Shown piece after piece: positions 10,796-22,584 of a stretch of DNA of 64,000 bases (the stretch's first letter is position 1; the number at the start of each line of letters is the position of its first letter). A program made the position numbers and the translations under genes. The DNA is from Colocasia esculenta (Eukaryota; Streptophyta; Magnoliopsida; Alismatales; Araceae): NCBI GenBank assembly GCA_014218235.1, contig CM024761.1:92563648-92627647 (forward strand). The letters run 5' to 3'. The notes under the pieces are model-generated. The model ran no database searches. It saw only the letters and a program-made list of their open reading frames with translations, and was not told where the DNA came from.

Positions 10796-11255
10796 TGTTG
10801 GATCAAGCCCCTACCGTTGCACCAAAAGCTTGAGCTGGTAGTTAAGCGGACCATATTTCCTTTATGGCAGCGCAAAACCCCACATTAAGCGGTGGGCGGG
10901 CTGGGCTGTCAAGCACCGATGCGACAACACACACCCGATCCTGGGCCAGTATGTAGTAACAACGAATCCTTAACGGAGTTGCTGGACCCCATAATCCAAC
11001 AAACTCCCTCCCAGTGACACCCGGGGGATTCGAACCCGCAACCTCTCTCTGATACCACTTGTGGTATCAAGCCCCTACCGTTGCACCAAAAGCTCGAGGT
11101 GGTAGTGAAAGTGGATTGTATTTCCTTTATGGCAGCGTAGAACCCCACACTAAGCGGTGGGTGGACATGAGGGGCTTCGCATAGGGCGGTTAGTCCCTGC
11201 GGCGGGCTTGGAACAACGAATCCCTAAGGGAGTAACTGGACCCCATAATCCAACA
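10796..11255 (-). mobile_element. TRIM (terminal-repeat retrotransposon in miniature), 460 bp
   Basis: Two direct repeats, 10796-11001 (206 bp) and 11060-11255 (196 bp), each begin TG and end CA on either strand (TGTTGGAT ... ATCCAACA) and flank a 58-bp internal region. On the minus strand the internal region begins with TGGTATCAGAG (about 11057-11047), an 11-base match to the primer site for initiator tRNA-Met, and ends with a purine tract ACTGGGAGGGAG (about 11003-11014). Perfect 5-bp target duplications TAACT flank it (10791-10795 and 11256-11260). It has no coding capacity and would depend on proteins supplied by other elements. It is inserted in the Copia-2 5' LTR. Confidence 0.9.
11026..11088 (-). 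promoter_or_regulatory. Possible split pol III promoter in the TRIM
   Basis: On the minus strand TGGTGCAACGG (11088-11078) matches the tRNA A-box consensus, and GGTTCGAATCC (11036-11026) matches the B box perfectly, about 40 nt apart. The A box lies in the LTR and the B box in the internal region, with the primer-binding site between them. Confidence 0.5.
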
Positions 11256-11352
11256 TAACTATTGTCCATACAATTCTAAATATCTTGCTCTAGTCATGCC
11301 TAACATAATATTTCTTGTTTAACTCAGAGAAAAAGGGGACATGAAGTCAGTG

Positions 11353-11658
11353 GTGTCGACACAATATGCACTTCCAGTGAAGAAGTTCAAGAAGAAAAGC
11401 CAGTGGTGTCGACACAGGTCCTTCATGTGTCGACACACCCTCTGCTTTCAAGAAGTAGATTATGAAGAAAGGAGTCAGTGGCGTCGACACACCTCTATCA
11501 GGGTGTCAACACATGATGTTTCCTCGTGAGCCTATTTTTGAAGTTCAATCAGGTGTGTTGACACAAGTTAATTGTGTGTCGACACAGGTTAACTTCCAGT
11601 GAAGGAATCATAGTAAGTCAGGCTCATGTGTCGACACATAACATGTCTGTGTCGACAC
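11353..11658. repeat. Array of nine paired palindromes GTGTCGACAC
   Basis: Copies start at 11353, 11406, 11427, 11481 (GCG variant), 11503 (CAA variant), 11555 (TTG variant), 11576, 11628 and 11649. Steps alternate 53, 21, 54, 22, 52, 21, 52, 21. That makes four pairs about 21 bp apart with a 73-75-bp period, plus one single copy in front. Confidence 0.92.
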
Positions 11659-12494
11659 ACATCGAATGATGATTCAGAACCTAAATTTCTGAAAACACTT
11701 GTCAGCTTGTGAATCAAGGGTTGAGAGGAAATTTTGTGCCCTCACACCTCAAGGTACCACGTGGACATATGAGACTACAAATGCCCATGATCCTCACACA
11801 TTGGGGTAACACACATCAATTCACCATTCCCCAGAACTAGAAATCTCATCTGAGATCTGCCAATGTTCCAGAGCTGAAGAATTGGAGATCCACTTGCTGA
11901 CGTTGATCAAAGATCAAATTGAATTCTCAGATTCAAGAGTCTGCATCATCTGTCTAAAGTTGGAAGTAAGAAGTTTTAGTTAGAAGCAAAAGGGGAAATT
12001 CGAACCAGTCTCATCTATTATGTCCCTCTTCATTGTTCAATTGGTTCTACATCTTAACTTCATATCATTCAGTGTGTAGTGTGAAATTTGAGCAAGCCTT
12101 TTGCTCAATTTCATGTGTGTGTTCTGATTTGAGATTTCAATCATCTCAAATCGTGTGTGTGTTGTTTAAACTTGCTACATAAGCATATTTGTGTGTGTGT
12201 GTGGATGGTGGATGTAGGATACACAATTGTGTAATCCGAACCACCTTAAATCTTTGTGTTACTGTGGTTTGATCTCTTTGAATGCTAGATGATTGGTAGG
12301 TACGCTTATTAATCAGTTTGCAGCCATCTAGTATTTCTCTGATTCACATTTCACACACTCAGTTTTATCTTGATTTAGAGATTTACACAACTCAGAATTC
12401 CACAATCTTCATAGATCTCATCTTTTGTCAATAGCTTATTTTAATTTGGAAGAAATCTATTCAACCCCCCCATCTAGATTTCTTCATAGCTATC

Positions 12495-14502
12495 TGATGA
12501 CAGTCCATCTCCATATAATTTGTTATTATTATATGTATTTTTGTGATTCACAAAACCCTAAAATTATTGTCTAACATCATTTCTGAAGTCTATCAACATG
12601 CATCAAATCAAAGAAAATTAGTAAGTGTCTACACTCACTGCCATTGAAGCTCATTGTATATATTTGTCTAAGTATACATCGACTTCTTGTAAAAGCTCAT
12701 AAGGATTACTGTTTCACTTAAACAACGATTTCCTCTGTAGAACATCGACTTCGATCCTACATCGACTTCATATGTAGAACATCGATTTCACTTAAGTATC
12801 AACTTCAAATTAGAACATCGATTCGGTTCTACATCGACTCATATCTAGAACATCGATTTTGGTTCTACTTCGACTTCATATCTAGAACATCGATTTCGAT
12901 TCTACATCGACTTCACTTAAACAACGATTTCATTTAAAAACATCGATTTCGGTAGAACATCGATTTCATAAGGAACATCGACTTCGCTTCAAACAACGAT
13001 TTCACTTAAACATCAATTTCAATAGAACATCGATTTCATAAGGAACATCGACTTCGTTTTCACTTAAACATCGATTTCGGTAGGACATCGATTTCATATG
13101 AAACAACAACTTCACTCAAACATCGACTTTATGTGAAACAATGACTTTACTAGAACAACGACTTCGTTTCAAACAATGATTTCATCTGTACATCGATTTC
13201 ATATCAACATCGACTCTCTCTGAACACAGACTATATCTAAACATCAACTCTCTTTTAATAATGACTATGTTTTTGACAGCTGTTGAATATTCCTATTTAA
13301 ATTCTTTTAAGACATTCTTAACATACATTCCACATAATATTCAAAATATTTTCTAATCTCTATGGGTTTCAAGTCTTCCCGTGAATCATGTTGTATCATG
13401 TGCTCTCTAACATTTATTGTGTTGGTACAATATCTCTGCAGAATATATCTCTTGTTTACCACACTCATGTCACATAAAGTAACGCTTTATATGTCGATAG
13501 AATGGAATTTCCTTTTTAGTATATCTTCTTAAAGCACGGCTACTAACATTGACTGACAGTTTAGACAAAGATGAGTTGTCTATGCTTCAACATTTATGGT
13601 GTGCAGGGTTCCGGTAGAAGCATACGTTACAACGTTGGACCTGTCAACCTGAAGAAGTAAGAAGAGATTCAGACAATCTTCCCATGTGTAAGTGTCTATT
13701 CCAGCATTTAATGGCTATAGGTTCTCTTACTCCATACTTCAGACCAGACACTCCAACGTGCATGAAGATGTGAGACAAATAGATACTTCAACGGTCAAAT
13801 CTTTCAAAGAAGATAAATAGGAGACTGGTGACTCCATGAAGAAAATATATCTCTAGAGAACCTTTCAATCTGGAATCCTGAAGATCTTAGTCACCTAGAA
13901 GAAGAAGAGCTTGCTCGTCCATTCAAACTTTCTTTAGCTCTCAGCTCTCCACAGCAACCTACTTAGCCTTTGAGAGCTTGTGTAGATCTGAGAGAATTCT
14001 TTGTGTGAAAATCTTTGTCTCTCAGACTTTGCCTCAGATCAAGCAGTTTCTATAAGCTTGTTCTAGGGGCCATCCACTCTTTACTCATTTCTCTTGAGTG
14101 TTCCTCTTCGTGTGTGAAGAGAAGACCTGCTGTGGAGTGGGTGATTGTTCCCTTAGGTAAGAAGGAAGACCTGCTGCATCAGGTGGTTCTGTGCCTCTTC
14201 GGGTAGAGAAGAGAAGGCCAGCTGCAGCTGAATTTGTAAGTGTCCTTAAGGGGGACTGTACCCTTATTTAGTGATCCCCAAGTTGTTGCTTGAGGACTGG
14301 ACATAGGACTCCTTGTGATAGGAGATCCGAATCAAGATAAAATTCCTGTTGTCTGTGTGATTGATCTTTTTGTCTTTGCTTTACACTAACTATAACTATC
14401 GAACTTAGTATCTTCTGTCAAACATTTTTATTTACAACAATTCTCTAAATGAAAATTTTAGCAATCATTCACCCCCCCTCTGGGTTTGCTATCTGGGCAA
14501 CA
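12495..14502 (+). repeat. Copia-1 5' LTR, 2008 bp
   Basis: Begins TGATGACAGTCC and ends GGGCAACA, one base before the primer-binding site. It matches 34540-36364 and 40902-41135 with scattered substitutions and small indels, so insertion is not recent. It holds the CATCGAYTTC array at 12677-13215. Confidence 0.88.
12677..13215. repeat. CATCGA(C/T)TTC short repeats in Copia-1 5' LTR
   Basis: About 22 TCGA cores in imperfect units such as ACATCGATTTCGGTTCT and ACATCGACTTCATATCTAG, many steps near 19-20 bp. Decayed copies read CATCAA, CATTGA or CAACGA. The counterpart in the 3' LTR is at about 34727-35310. Confidence 0.85.
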
Positions 14503-14503
14503 G

Positions 14504-14515
14504 TGGTATCAGAGC
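14504..14515 (+). promoter_or_regulatory. Copia-1 primer-binding site
   Basis: TGGTATCAGAGC is complementary to the 3' end of initiator tRNA-Met and lies one base after the 5' LTR. Confidence 0.92.
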
Positions 14516-14563
14516 CAAGTCTCTTCGAGTAGGTAGATCTCATGATCTGAAGAGCAAAGATAA

Positions 14564-15787
14564 ATGGCAGCCCAAAGTCATGCAGAAGGACAATTCGTCA
14601 CAGACCTCCTCTATTCGATGGTGAAGACTATCACTACTGGAAGGACAAGGATGGAGTTCTTCCTCAAGGACTAGATTTCCACTATGGACAATAATCGAAA
14701 ATGGAGATCTCAAGGTAACCAACAATAAAGACAAATGGACAGATGAAGATAAGAAGAAGTTGTCCCAAAACAGCAAAGCAAAGAGTATATTGTGTTGTTC
14801 ATTGAGCAAGAAAGAGTTCAACAGTTTATCGACATGTAAGTCAGCCAAGGAGATGTGGGACAAGCTGAGGCTCACACATGAAAGAACTGACAAAGTAAAG
14901 GAAACAAGAACTGATATATTGGTAGCTCAGTATGAAAGGTTCCAAATGCAGTCTGGAGAATCCATCTCCCAGATGTATAGTCGCTTCACATACATTACCA
15001 ATGGACTGGCTGGGCTAGGAAAGACCTATGATACTGAAGACATGGTAAGAAAGATATTAAGATCTCTACCAACTTCATGGACTCCAAAGGTAACATTAAT
15101 AGAAGAAGCAACTGATCTCAGAAGAATGTCCCTCAAAAAACTCATTGGTTCTTTAATGGCTCATGAGATAAACATGGAAAAGCTGGGAGAATCCTCCAGT
15201 AAGAAGAAGCACAGCAATGCTCTCAATGCTATAGAAGACATCTCTGAGGGCGAACTAGAAAGTGATGAGTGATGAGAATAGTGAAGATGAAGAAGCCTTT
15301 CTCTCCAAAAGACTACAACACATTCTAGCTAAGAAGAAATACCAGTCAGGAAGAAGGTACTTCAAGAAAGGTAGAGAATTCAAGAGATCTGAAGGCAAAG
15401 AAGTCAAGAGATCTGAACCCATATGCTATGAGTGTAAGAAGCCTGGACACTTCAAGGTTGAGTGTCCAAAACTGAAGAAGACTGAGTTCAAGAAAAAAGA
15501 CAACATGAAGAAATTTAAGAAGTATAAGAAGAAAGCCATGACTGCTGCATGGAACAATGAGAGTGACTCAGACAATGAGTCTAGCTCCAGCGAAGAAGAA
15601 GAAGAAAAGGCCAACTTGGCCTTCATGGCAAATGTCGACGACAAGGTAACTTCTGACTCCTCTTTTACTTCATGCAATGAATCTGATTCTGATAGTTTAG
15701 AAGACACTTTTAATGAATTATACAGTAAATATAAAGATGTTTGTAAGCAATTAAAATCAGTTAAGAAAAATATGCATGTCTCAAAAT
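14564..15787 (+). pseudogene. Copia-1 gag
   Basis: The probable start is the ATG at 14564, 48 nt after the PBS. Segments in shifting frames give the Copia capsid region: FDGEDYHYW (about 14615-14641), then a UBN2-like block (14760-15272) with MWDKLRL and SISQMYSRF and a following acidic stretch. A basic linker and a CCHC knuckle CYECKKPGHFKVEC are at about 15424-15465, followed by Ser/Glu-rich sequence. A one-base insertion near 14645 and a frame change near 15262-15272 break it. The product would form virus-like particles and bind RNA. Confidence 0.85.
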
Positions 15788-16347
15788 AACCAACTCAAAT
15801 TTAAAATATGAAATTGAACAATTAGAAAAATAAATTTCTGAACTAAAAAGAAGAAATAAACTACTATGTGAAGATGTAAAAACAAAAAATGAAAAGATAT
15901 CAAATCTAGAAAGTTAAGAAACAATAAGTAAACTTAAAAATGAAATTAACACATTAACAAAAGATAATGAATATTTGACAACTATAATTGAGGAATTCAC
16001 AAATGGAAAATCCTCCTTAATATTAAAAGGAGCAAGAAGATTAGGAAAGAAAAAAATATGGTTTAGGATATACTCCACCTGATAATGAAGAAACTGTCAT
16101 TCATCCTAAAATTTATCCAATGCCAAAATTTGTAGCTGAACAAAATCCTAACTATAAATCAAACACTAATAAAAAAAATAAGCTAAACAAGATAATAAAC
16201 AATATCCCTTGCTACACTCATTGTAACAAACTAGGTTATACTAAAATAACCTGTACAACCAAACATTTAAAATGGATTCCGAAAAAGGACTGTGTAGAAG
16301 CTAACCAACCAGGACTTAAAAGAACTTGGATACCTAAATCTCATTGA
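15788..16347 (+). pseudogene. Copia-1 gag 3' coiled-coil region and degenerate knuckle
   Basis: The frame holds Lys/Glu/Asn/Leu-rich heptad-like sequence with in-frame stops (for example near 15830 and 15917) and then a knuckle-like CYTHCNKLGYTKITC (about 16210-16254), in which the conserved His is Tyr. Long coiled-coil gag tails are typical of SIRE-type Copia elements. Non-functional. Confidence 0.65.
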
Positions 16348-16368
16348 TTTATTGCAGGGAAGCCTTAG

Positions 16369-17422
16369 AGCATCAAAATGGTACCTAGACAGCGGGTGCT
16401 CAAGGCATATGATAGGCAACAAAAGACTGTTCTCGTATATCAAAGATGAAGAAGGTACAGTAACCTACGGTGATAATGGTAAAGTGTCAGTAATTGGTTG
16501 TGGATCAATTTGAAGCCAAGATAAAATCTTGATAGAAGATGTTCTATGTGTCAAAGGACTCAAGCACAACCTAATTAGCATCAGTCAACTATGTGACAAA
16601 GGTCATCAGATCAAGTTTCAGGAATCAAAATGTCTGATCATTAAGGATGGAACAACCATCTTTGAAGCCTACAGAGAGAAAAATCTATATGTACTACATC
16701 TAGAAGAGTCGAAGGATCAAGACATCTGCCTAGCAGCAAGCAAAGAACAGAATGCTGAACTTTGGCATAGAAGATTCGGTCATTGGAGCTTGGATGGAAT
16801 AAAAAAACTCATCAAACATGATCTAGTGGAAGGTCTACCGAAGATAAATTCAAGACTAGACAACATCTGTGAACCATGTGCAAAAGGTAAGCATGCAAGA
16901 TCCTCTTTCAAATCTAAGACAGTAGTCACTACCTCCAAACCACTAGAACTGCTTCATATGAAGTTGTTTGGACCAATGAGAACAACTAGTTTAGGAGGAA
17001 AGAATTTTGGACTTGTTATAGTTGATGATTATTCCAGATTTACATGTGTATCATTTCTTGAGCATAAAGATGACACATTTGATAGTTTTGTGAAGTTCAG
17101 TAAGCTAGTTCAGAAAGATAAGAAGTACAATATCATAAGTATCCGATCAGATCATGGAGGAGAGTTTCAGAATGACAGGTTTGCAGAATTTTGTGATGAT
17201 CTGGGGATTGAACACAATTTCTTAGCACAAAGAACACCACAACTAAATGAAGTAGCTGAGAGGAAGAATATAACACTTTTGGATATGGCAAGTACAATGT
17301 TATCTGAGTATAAACTCCCAAGATATTTCTGGACAGAAGTCATAAATACAACTTGCTACATTATCAATAGAGTCGTGATCAGACCAATTGTGAAGAAGAC
17401 TGCATATGAACTGTACAAGTAA
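16369..17422 (+). pseudogene. Copia-1 protease and integrase
   Basis: The protease active site WYLDSGCSRHM is at about 16378-16413. It is followed by the LWHRRFGH GAG-pre-integrase motif (about 16759), CEPCAKGKH zinc-binding residues (about 16870) and the integrase core with VDDYSRF (about 17020), RSDHGGEF (about 17143) and an Asn-Glu-Val-Ala-Glu-Arg-Lys-Asn block with the catalytic Glu near 17250. The frame stops at 17420-17422 and the IN C-terminus continues in another frame. Protease and integrase run in Copia order, before RT. Confidence 0.88.
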
Positions 17423-19418
17423 AAGAAGCCCAAGATCAGCCATCTCAGAACTTTTGGATGCCCTTGCTTCATTCACAACAATTGTAAGAGAGATATTGGT
17501 AAGTTGGATCCAAAATCAGATGAAGGTATTTTTATGGGGTATACTTCTAAACCTAAAGGTTATAGAGTTTTTAATAAAAGAAGTTTATTAATTGAACAAA
17601 CTGTGCATGTTATTTTTGATGAGTCTAACCCTTCCTTGAGAAAGGAAAATGGTAGTGATGATGAATATGCAGAAAACCTTTCCAAGAAGCTGAAGGAAAC
17701 AACCATCAAAGATGATGAAGATCCACCGTTGGAAGAACCGCAACAAAACGATATCATCATTGATGATCTTCCAAAGAAATGGAGGTATAAAAAGGATCCC
17801 CCAATAGATAACATCATTGGAGATCCATCTGTTGGAGTAAGAACTAGAGGTAATACCATTCGCTGTGATTACTTAGCATTTGTATCTCAAATAGAGCCAA
17901 AGACAGTCAATGAAGCACTGTATGATGAATCTTTGATTTTAGCCATGCAAGATGAACTTAATCAGTTCAAGAGAAATCAGGTTTGGTCCCTTGTTTTGAG
18001 ACCATCAGATCATCCTGTGATTGGCACCAAATGGGTGTTCAAGAACAAATTGGATGAAACTGATGTTATCACTAGAAATAAGGCTAGACTGGTTGCTCAA
18101 GGCTATTCCCAAGAGGAAGGCATAGATTTCGATGAAACCTATGCACCAGTGGCTAGACTAGAGACTATTCGAATATTGCTTGCCTATGCATTTGCATTAG
18201 ATTTAAAACTTTTTCAAATGGATGTGAAATCAACATTTTTGAATGATTTTATAAAGGAGGAAGTTTATGTAGAACAGCCTCCTAGTTTTGATGATTCAGA
18301 TTTTCCTAATCATGTTTTCAAATTACATAAAATATTATATGGTTTAAAACAAGCACCTAGAGCATAGTATGAAAGACTCAGTGCCTTTTTGTTAAATCAT
18401 GGTTTTACTAAAGGTCAAGTAGACAACACACTATTCATTAAATCAAATGCCAAAAATATATTACTTGTGCAAATCTATGTAGATGACATTATTTTCGGAT
18501 CTACTGATGAATCTCTGTGCAAGTATTTTGATAAGCTCATGTAGGGAGAATTTGAGATGAGCATGATGAGAGAACTCAACTACTTCTTTGGATTACAAAT
18601 CAAGCAAAGCAATGAAGGAACTCATATCTGTCAAGCAAAATACACCAAGGAACTATTAAAGAAATTTGGATTTGAGAATGCCAAACCTCTGTCCACTCCC
18701 ATGAGCACATCAACCAGGTTAGATAGTGATCCGGAAGGTAAGAAAGTTGATCAGAAACTTTATAGAGGTATGATTGGTTCATTGCTCTATCTAATAGCTA
18801 GTAGACCTGATATTTTATTTAATGTATACATGTGTGCAAGATATCAATCTGATCCTAAGGAATCTCATTTAATATCTGTAAAAAGGATCTTTATATATTT
18901 AGCTAAGACTCATAACTTAGGTCTATGGTATCCTAAAACCTGTGAAACTAGTTTAATTGGATATTCGGATGCTGACTATGCTGGATGCAAAGTAGATAGA
19001 AAAAACTCCAGTGGCGGTTGTCAATTTCTTATAGGATGCTTGATCTCTTGGTCTTCAAAGAAACAAAACTCAGTAGCTCTATCAACAACTGAAGTTGAAT
19101 ATGTAGCCGCTGGGAGTTCTTGCACTCAACTCTTATGGATCAAACAATAGCTTGAAGACTATAGAATGCACATCAAGACCATTCCATTGCTGTGTGACAA
19201 CACAAGTGCTATAAATCTAACGAAAAAATCTAGTGCAGCACTCAAGGATGAAACATATTGAGGTTAGATATCATTTTATTAGAGATCATGTAGCAAATGG
19301 TAATATTAGTATTCCATTTGTAGATACACAAAATCGGTTAGCAAATATCTTTACAAAAGTCTTACCTGAAGAGAGATTTACGTCTCTTAGAAGGGAACTA
19401 GGGATGTGCAATTTGTAA
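17423..19418 (+). pseudogene. Copia-1 reverse transcriptase and RNase H
   Basis: Contains the MGYTSKPKGYRVFN integrase tail (about 17532-17575), then RT with WVFKNKLDE (about 18031), ARLVAQGY, QMDVKSTFLN, LYGLKQAPRA (about 18338-18364) and the catalytic YVDD at about 18477. RNase H has GYSDADYAGC (about 18960), ALSTTEVEYVAA (about 19077) and the C-terminal HFIRDHVANG segment ending in a stop at 19416-19418. In-frame TAG stops occur at 18365-18367 and 18542-18544 and a stop at 19148-19150; a frameshift lies near 19240. Catalytic residues are present but the ORF is dead. Confidence 0.9.
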
Positions 19419-19516
19419 CAGATATATCTGTACGTAACTGAAATAACATAATAAATTTCAGAATAAGACATATCCTTCCCCTCGTAATTTAAGTAAATCC
19501 ATTATCCTTTGCATTA
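19419..19516 (+). other. Copia-1 spacer after pol, with 5-bp target duplication CATTA
   Basis: A short AT-rich stretch that resumes at 30496 after the Gypsy insertion. CATTA at 19512-19516 is repeated at 30496-30500. Confidence 0.85.
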
Positions 19517-22500
19517 TGTAACGACCCTCCTTATACCGGTACGGTTATACCAACCCACGTCGATATAGAGAGCGTTGCTACAGTGGGACATTTACCCAAC
19601 ACATTCAATAGGCTGAGACGTACACAAATATAAACACATAACAGCGGAAAGAAAGAGCTGAATATAAATATTTTATTCTATCATCCACATTTAATCCACA
19701 GTCCATATAGAACAAAAGGAAACTAAACATTTCATAACTGAGAAAATAAAACAATTTACATTGTCCACAATTCAATTACATACGCCTTTATTACATACTT
19801 TGAAAAGAAAGTACAATATCGCTAATCTCCACAAATATCTCCTACTCTCACTCCGAGTCACTCCTGACTATCTCCTCGGAAGAAGTAGAGATGCCTACAT
19901 CTGTACACCGAAGCAAGAGTGAGTCTAAATGACTCAACAAGCAAATCCATGCACGTTACACATACATACATACATACATCATATAAACATTTTACTTTTA
20001 AACAAAACCACCAATACATGTAACATGGTTCAAACAATCTTTTTAAAAACCTAAACATGATATTTCTACAATCTTATGATACATGGTACGTGCTTTATAT
20101 TTCTTTTCACAACAAAATAAGCCTATCACATGCTTTCTATACATTCTTTAACATGCTAACTCAAGTAACATTTTATTACATTCATCTTGTAATACAATGG
20201 CAAGTTAATCATGGAGTTTACTCATAATGAAAGAAATGTTCCTATCATGGATTCTATGGACATTCTCACATGTATAACTAAACTATATACGTAAACAGCT
20301 TGCTGTTTTCACATGGATAAAACACATTCATGTAGTGATTCACAATTTCACACGTTATCATATTAGTTCACATATTCACGTGATCATTTACACATTTTAC
20401 ACATTCACATTTCACATGTACACAATCACATTGTTCTCATTAAATGCCGTGACACATAGTCCAAACCACCTCTAGAAGGACACACACATATCGCATTCAC
20501 ACACATACCTATCACCTAGGCAAGACAGTGATAGATCTTGGTTAACTACGCAGAACCGGGAGAAGCACTCTCCACCCTAACCAGTGGTCCTTGTCTACCT
20601 CCAAGATTTCCTCCCAATGCCCATGTGATTTCACACACATGAACCTTCACGTACGGACTTTACTACGGTATAGTTCCTCAGCCCTCTAAGGTAGCAGTGT
20701 CACCCATTGGCATAGTTTATTCATTTCCCTAATATTCACATTGTTCACACACTTATTTACATTATTACATTCACTTGTACATGATTTCATGATTCATTTA
20801 TCTACTAACATGCTTCTGTTTACAATGTTAAACATACCATAATTAACCCTAATAATGCTGTAATTTGTTAAATTATAAACACCTAAACTAAGCATGTTCC
20901 ACATTATCTTCTTTTCTAAGTTGAATCCGAATTAGCAACTACTGATATCCAAACAACATGAAAATTTTATTACAGCATGCTTACAGATCATACACAAAAA
21001 TTTTCATAATTTTCGGAAATATACACAATTTATAAAAATTAGATCACTCATTCTGCCTAATTACCAAGAACCTAATTTAGTATGATTCACAGTATACAGA
21101 TGTTTTTAATAGTTCTATAGCTGACCTCTAACAGTCATGATATCACATAAAATTTTCTAGAAATTTAACAGGTATCATACATTTTTATTTGGAATTTAAA
21201 ACAACCAAGTCATACTCACTGTTCTATTTTATAGAATTTCTACATATTCACCGAACAATTTAAAAATTTCCTAAATTTCATGGCATGACCTGACACACAT
21301 GTACATCACACAGAAATTTTTTGATATTCTAATTAAGCACGGATTCATATAACAGAAATTAAAAGGGCAAAGACATGCTCAATAACTCCTTTCAGAATTT
21401 TTACATAAATAATAAAATGAATGAAAAATCCGTCCAAGCCACATAGTATGATCCATTGAAGATACTTAACCATATATAAATTTTACAATATATCCTCATG
21501 TTCGGAAATCCAGAAAATAGATTATAGAGGCCAGACATGTCACTATCATGGCCAGAACAACTCAACGGCACACAGGTGGCCATCAACCTGGTTAACGACA
21601 TCATCGGTGGCCGCCAACCTAGAATCTAAACCACAACGGATGATGCCGTCTAGTTCCTGTCTTTGCAAACACAGACTGAACATCAAAAATCTGATAGAAG
21701 AGGGGTTCCAGAACACGGTTAAAATCTGTAAAATTTCCTAGGACCTACTAGACGCATGTATGGATAACAGGTATGCTTTACTTTCCTTCAAAAAATTCTA
21801 CAAACGAGTTTATGAGTTGAAGAAGCCCTCCTCGGCCTGAGCTAAAGAGCCTTCAAATCCTCCCCGATCCGGCTTCTGTGATAATTTTTGAAGCACGCCG
21901 GAGTTGGGAAGATGCACCCTGATGCTTAGACTCCCTCCCAGTCGTGGTAGAATGCCAGAAGAAGTCTCCAGTCGTCGGATCCAAGAGTTCAAAGATCGGG
22001 TTTCATACAAGAGTTTTAGGGTTTTGACAAAAGAGTCAAAAGGGTCAGATCTGGCCGAAAAGTGGGTATTTTATAGGGTTAGGGGTCGGAGACGCATATA
22101 GGTAGGCTAGATGAACGTTGGAGAATGGTTTCCTAAACAAGAGGCGAAAAGATCACAGGCATTTCTGGATCTGAAGACGCAACAGATCTGAGAGGTTAAC
22201 GTCAACATCACTGGTCGCCGGTCTGGGGTTAGCGTCCATCGATGTGGCCGCTTACTCTCCATTAACGTCAACTCATATTGACACTAATAGGTCGCTTGGG
22301 CAGAATTTAAAAACTGTAGAAAATTACACATGCACAATGCATGTACATGAAATATACAATATATACTTTAAAATAATACTATTTATGCAATGTAAATAAA
22401 TAATATGCAAATAAGAATATATATACATATATTTACAACAATACTCAATTAGTTTATATATACATATCTACACACACAAGCATAATTTCTTGACACAATC

Positions 22501-22539
22501 AAACATCTATATAAGAGGGTAAAATTCAAGGGCCTTACA
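19517..22539 (-). repeat. Gypsy 3' LTR (left on the plus strand)
   Basis: Plus-strand ends are TGTAACGACC and GGCCTTACA. It is matched along its length by 27470-30495 with scattered substitutions. A TGTAA(T/C)GACC start is common in plant Gypsy LTRs. Confidence 0.93.
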
Positions 22540-22556
22540 CCCTCTCCCCCTTAAAG
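22540..22556 (-). promoter_or_regulatory. Gypsy polypurine tract
   Basis: On the minus strand CTTTAAGGGGGAGAGGG directly precedes the 3' LTR; it would prime plus-strand DNA synthesis. Confidence 0.85.
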
Positions 22557-22584
22557 AAACTTCGTCCTCGAAGTTAGACCGACA

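Larger units (their letters stand above)
10764..12494 (+). repeat. Copia-2 5' LTR, main part (last 20 bp at 41136-41155)
   Basis: Starts TGTTGGATC; the 3' part has an ATTCAACCCCCC stretch at about 12463, also seen near the end of the solo LTR at 39003-40296. TRIM insertion at 10796-11255 and Copia-1 insertion after 12494 split it. It carries nine TCGA-centred palindromes (11353-11658). GT-rich tracts lie near 12110-12210. Confidence 0.72.

Noticed and set aside
10860..11100. A tRNA gene suggested by GGTTCGAATCC and an A box
   Set aside because: The sequence cannot fold into a complete cloverleaf as a gene and sits within a TRIM with clear LTRs, PBS and TSD. Only promoter-like boxes are claimed.
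11341..11690. CRISPR-like array
   Set aside because: The repeated motif is 10 bp, palindromic, unequally spaced and inside a plant LTR. Nothing resembles cas genes.
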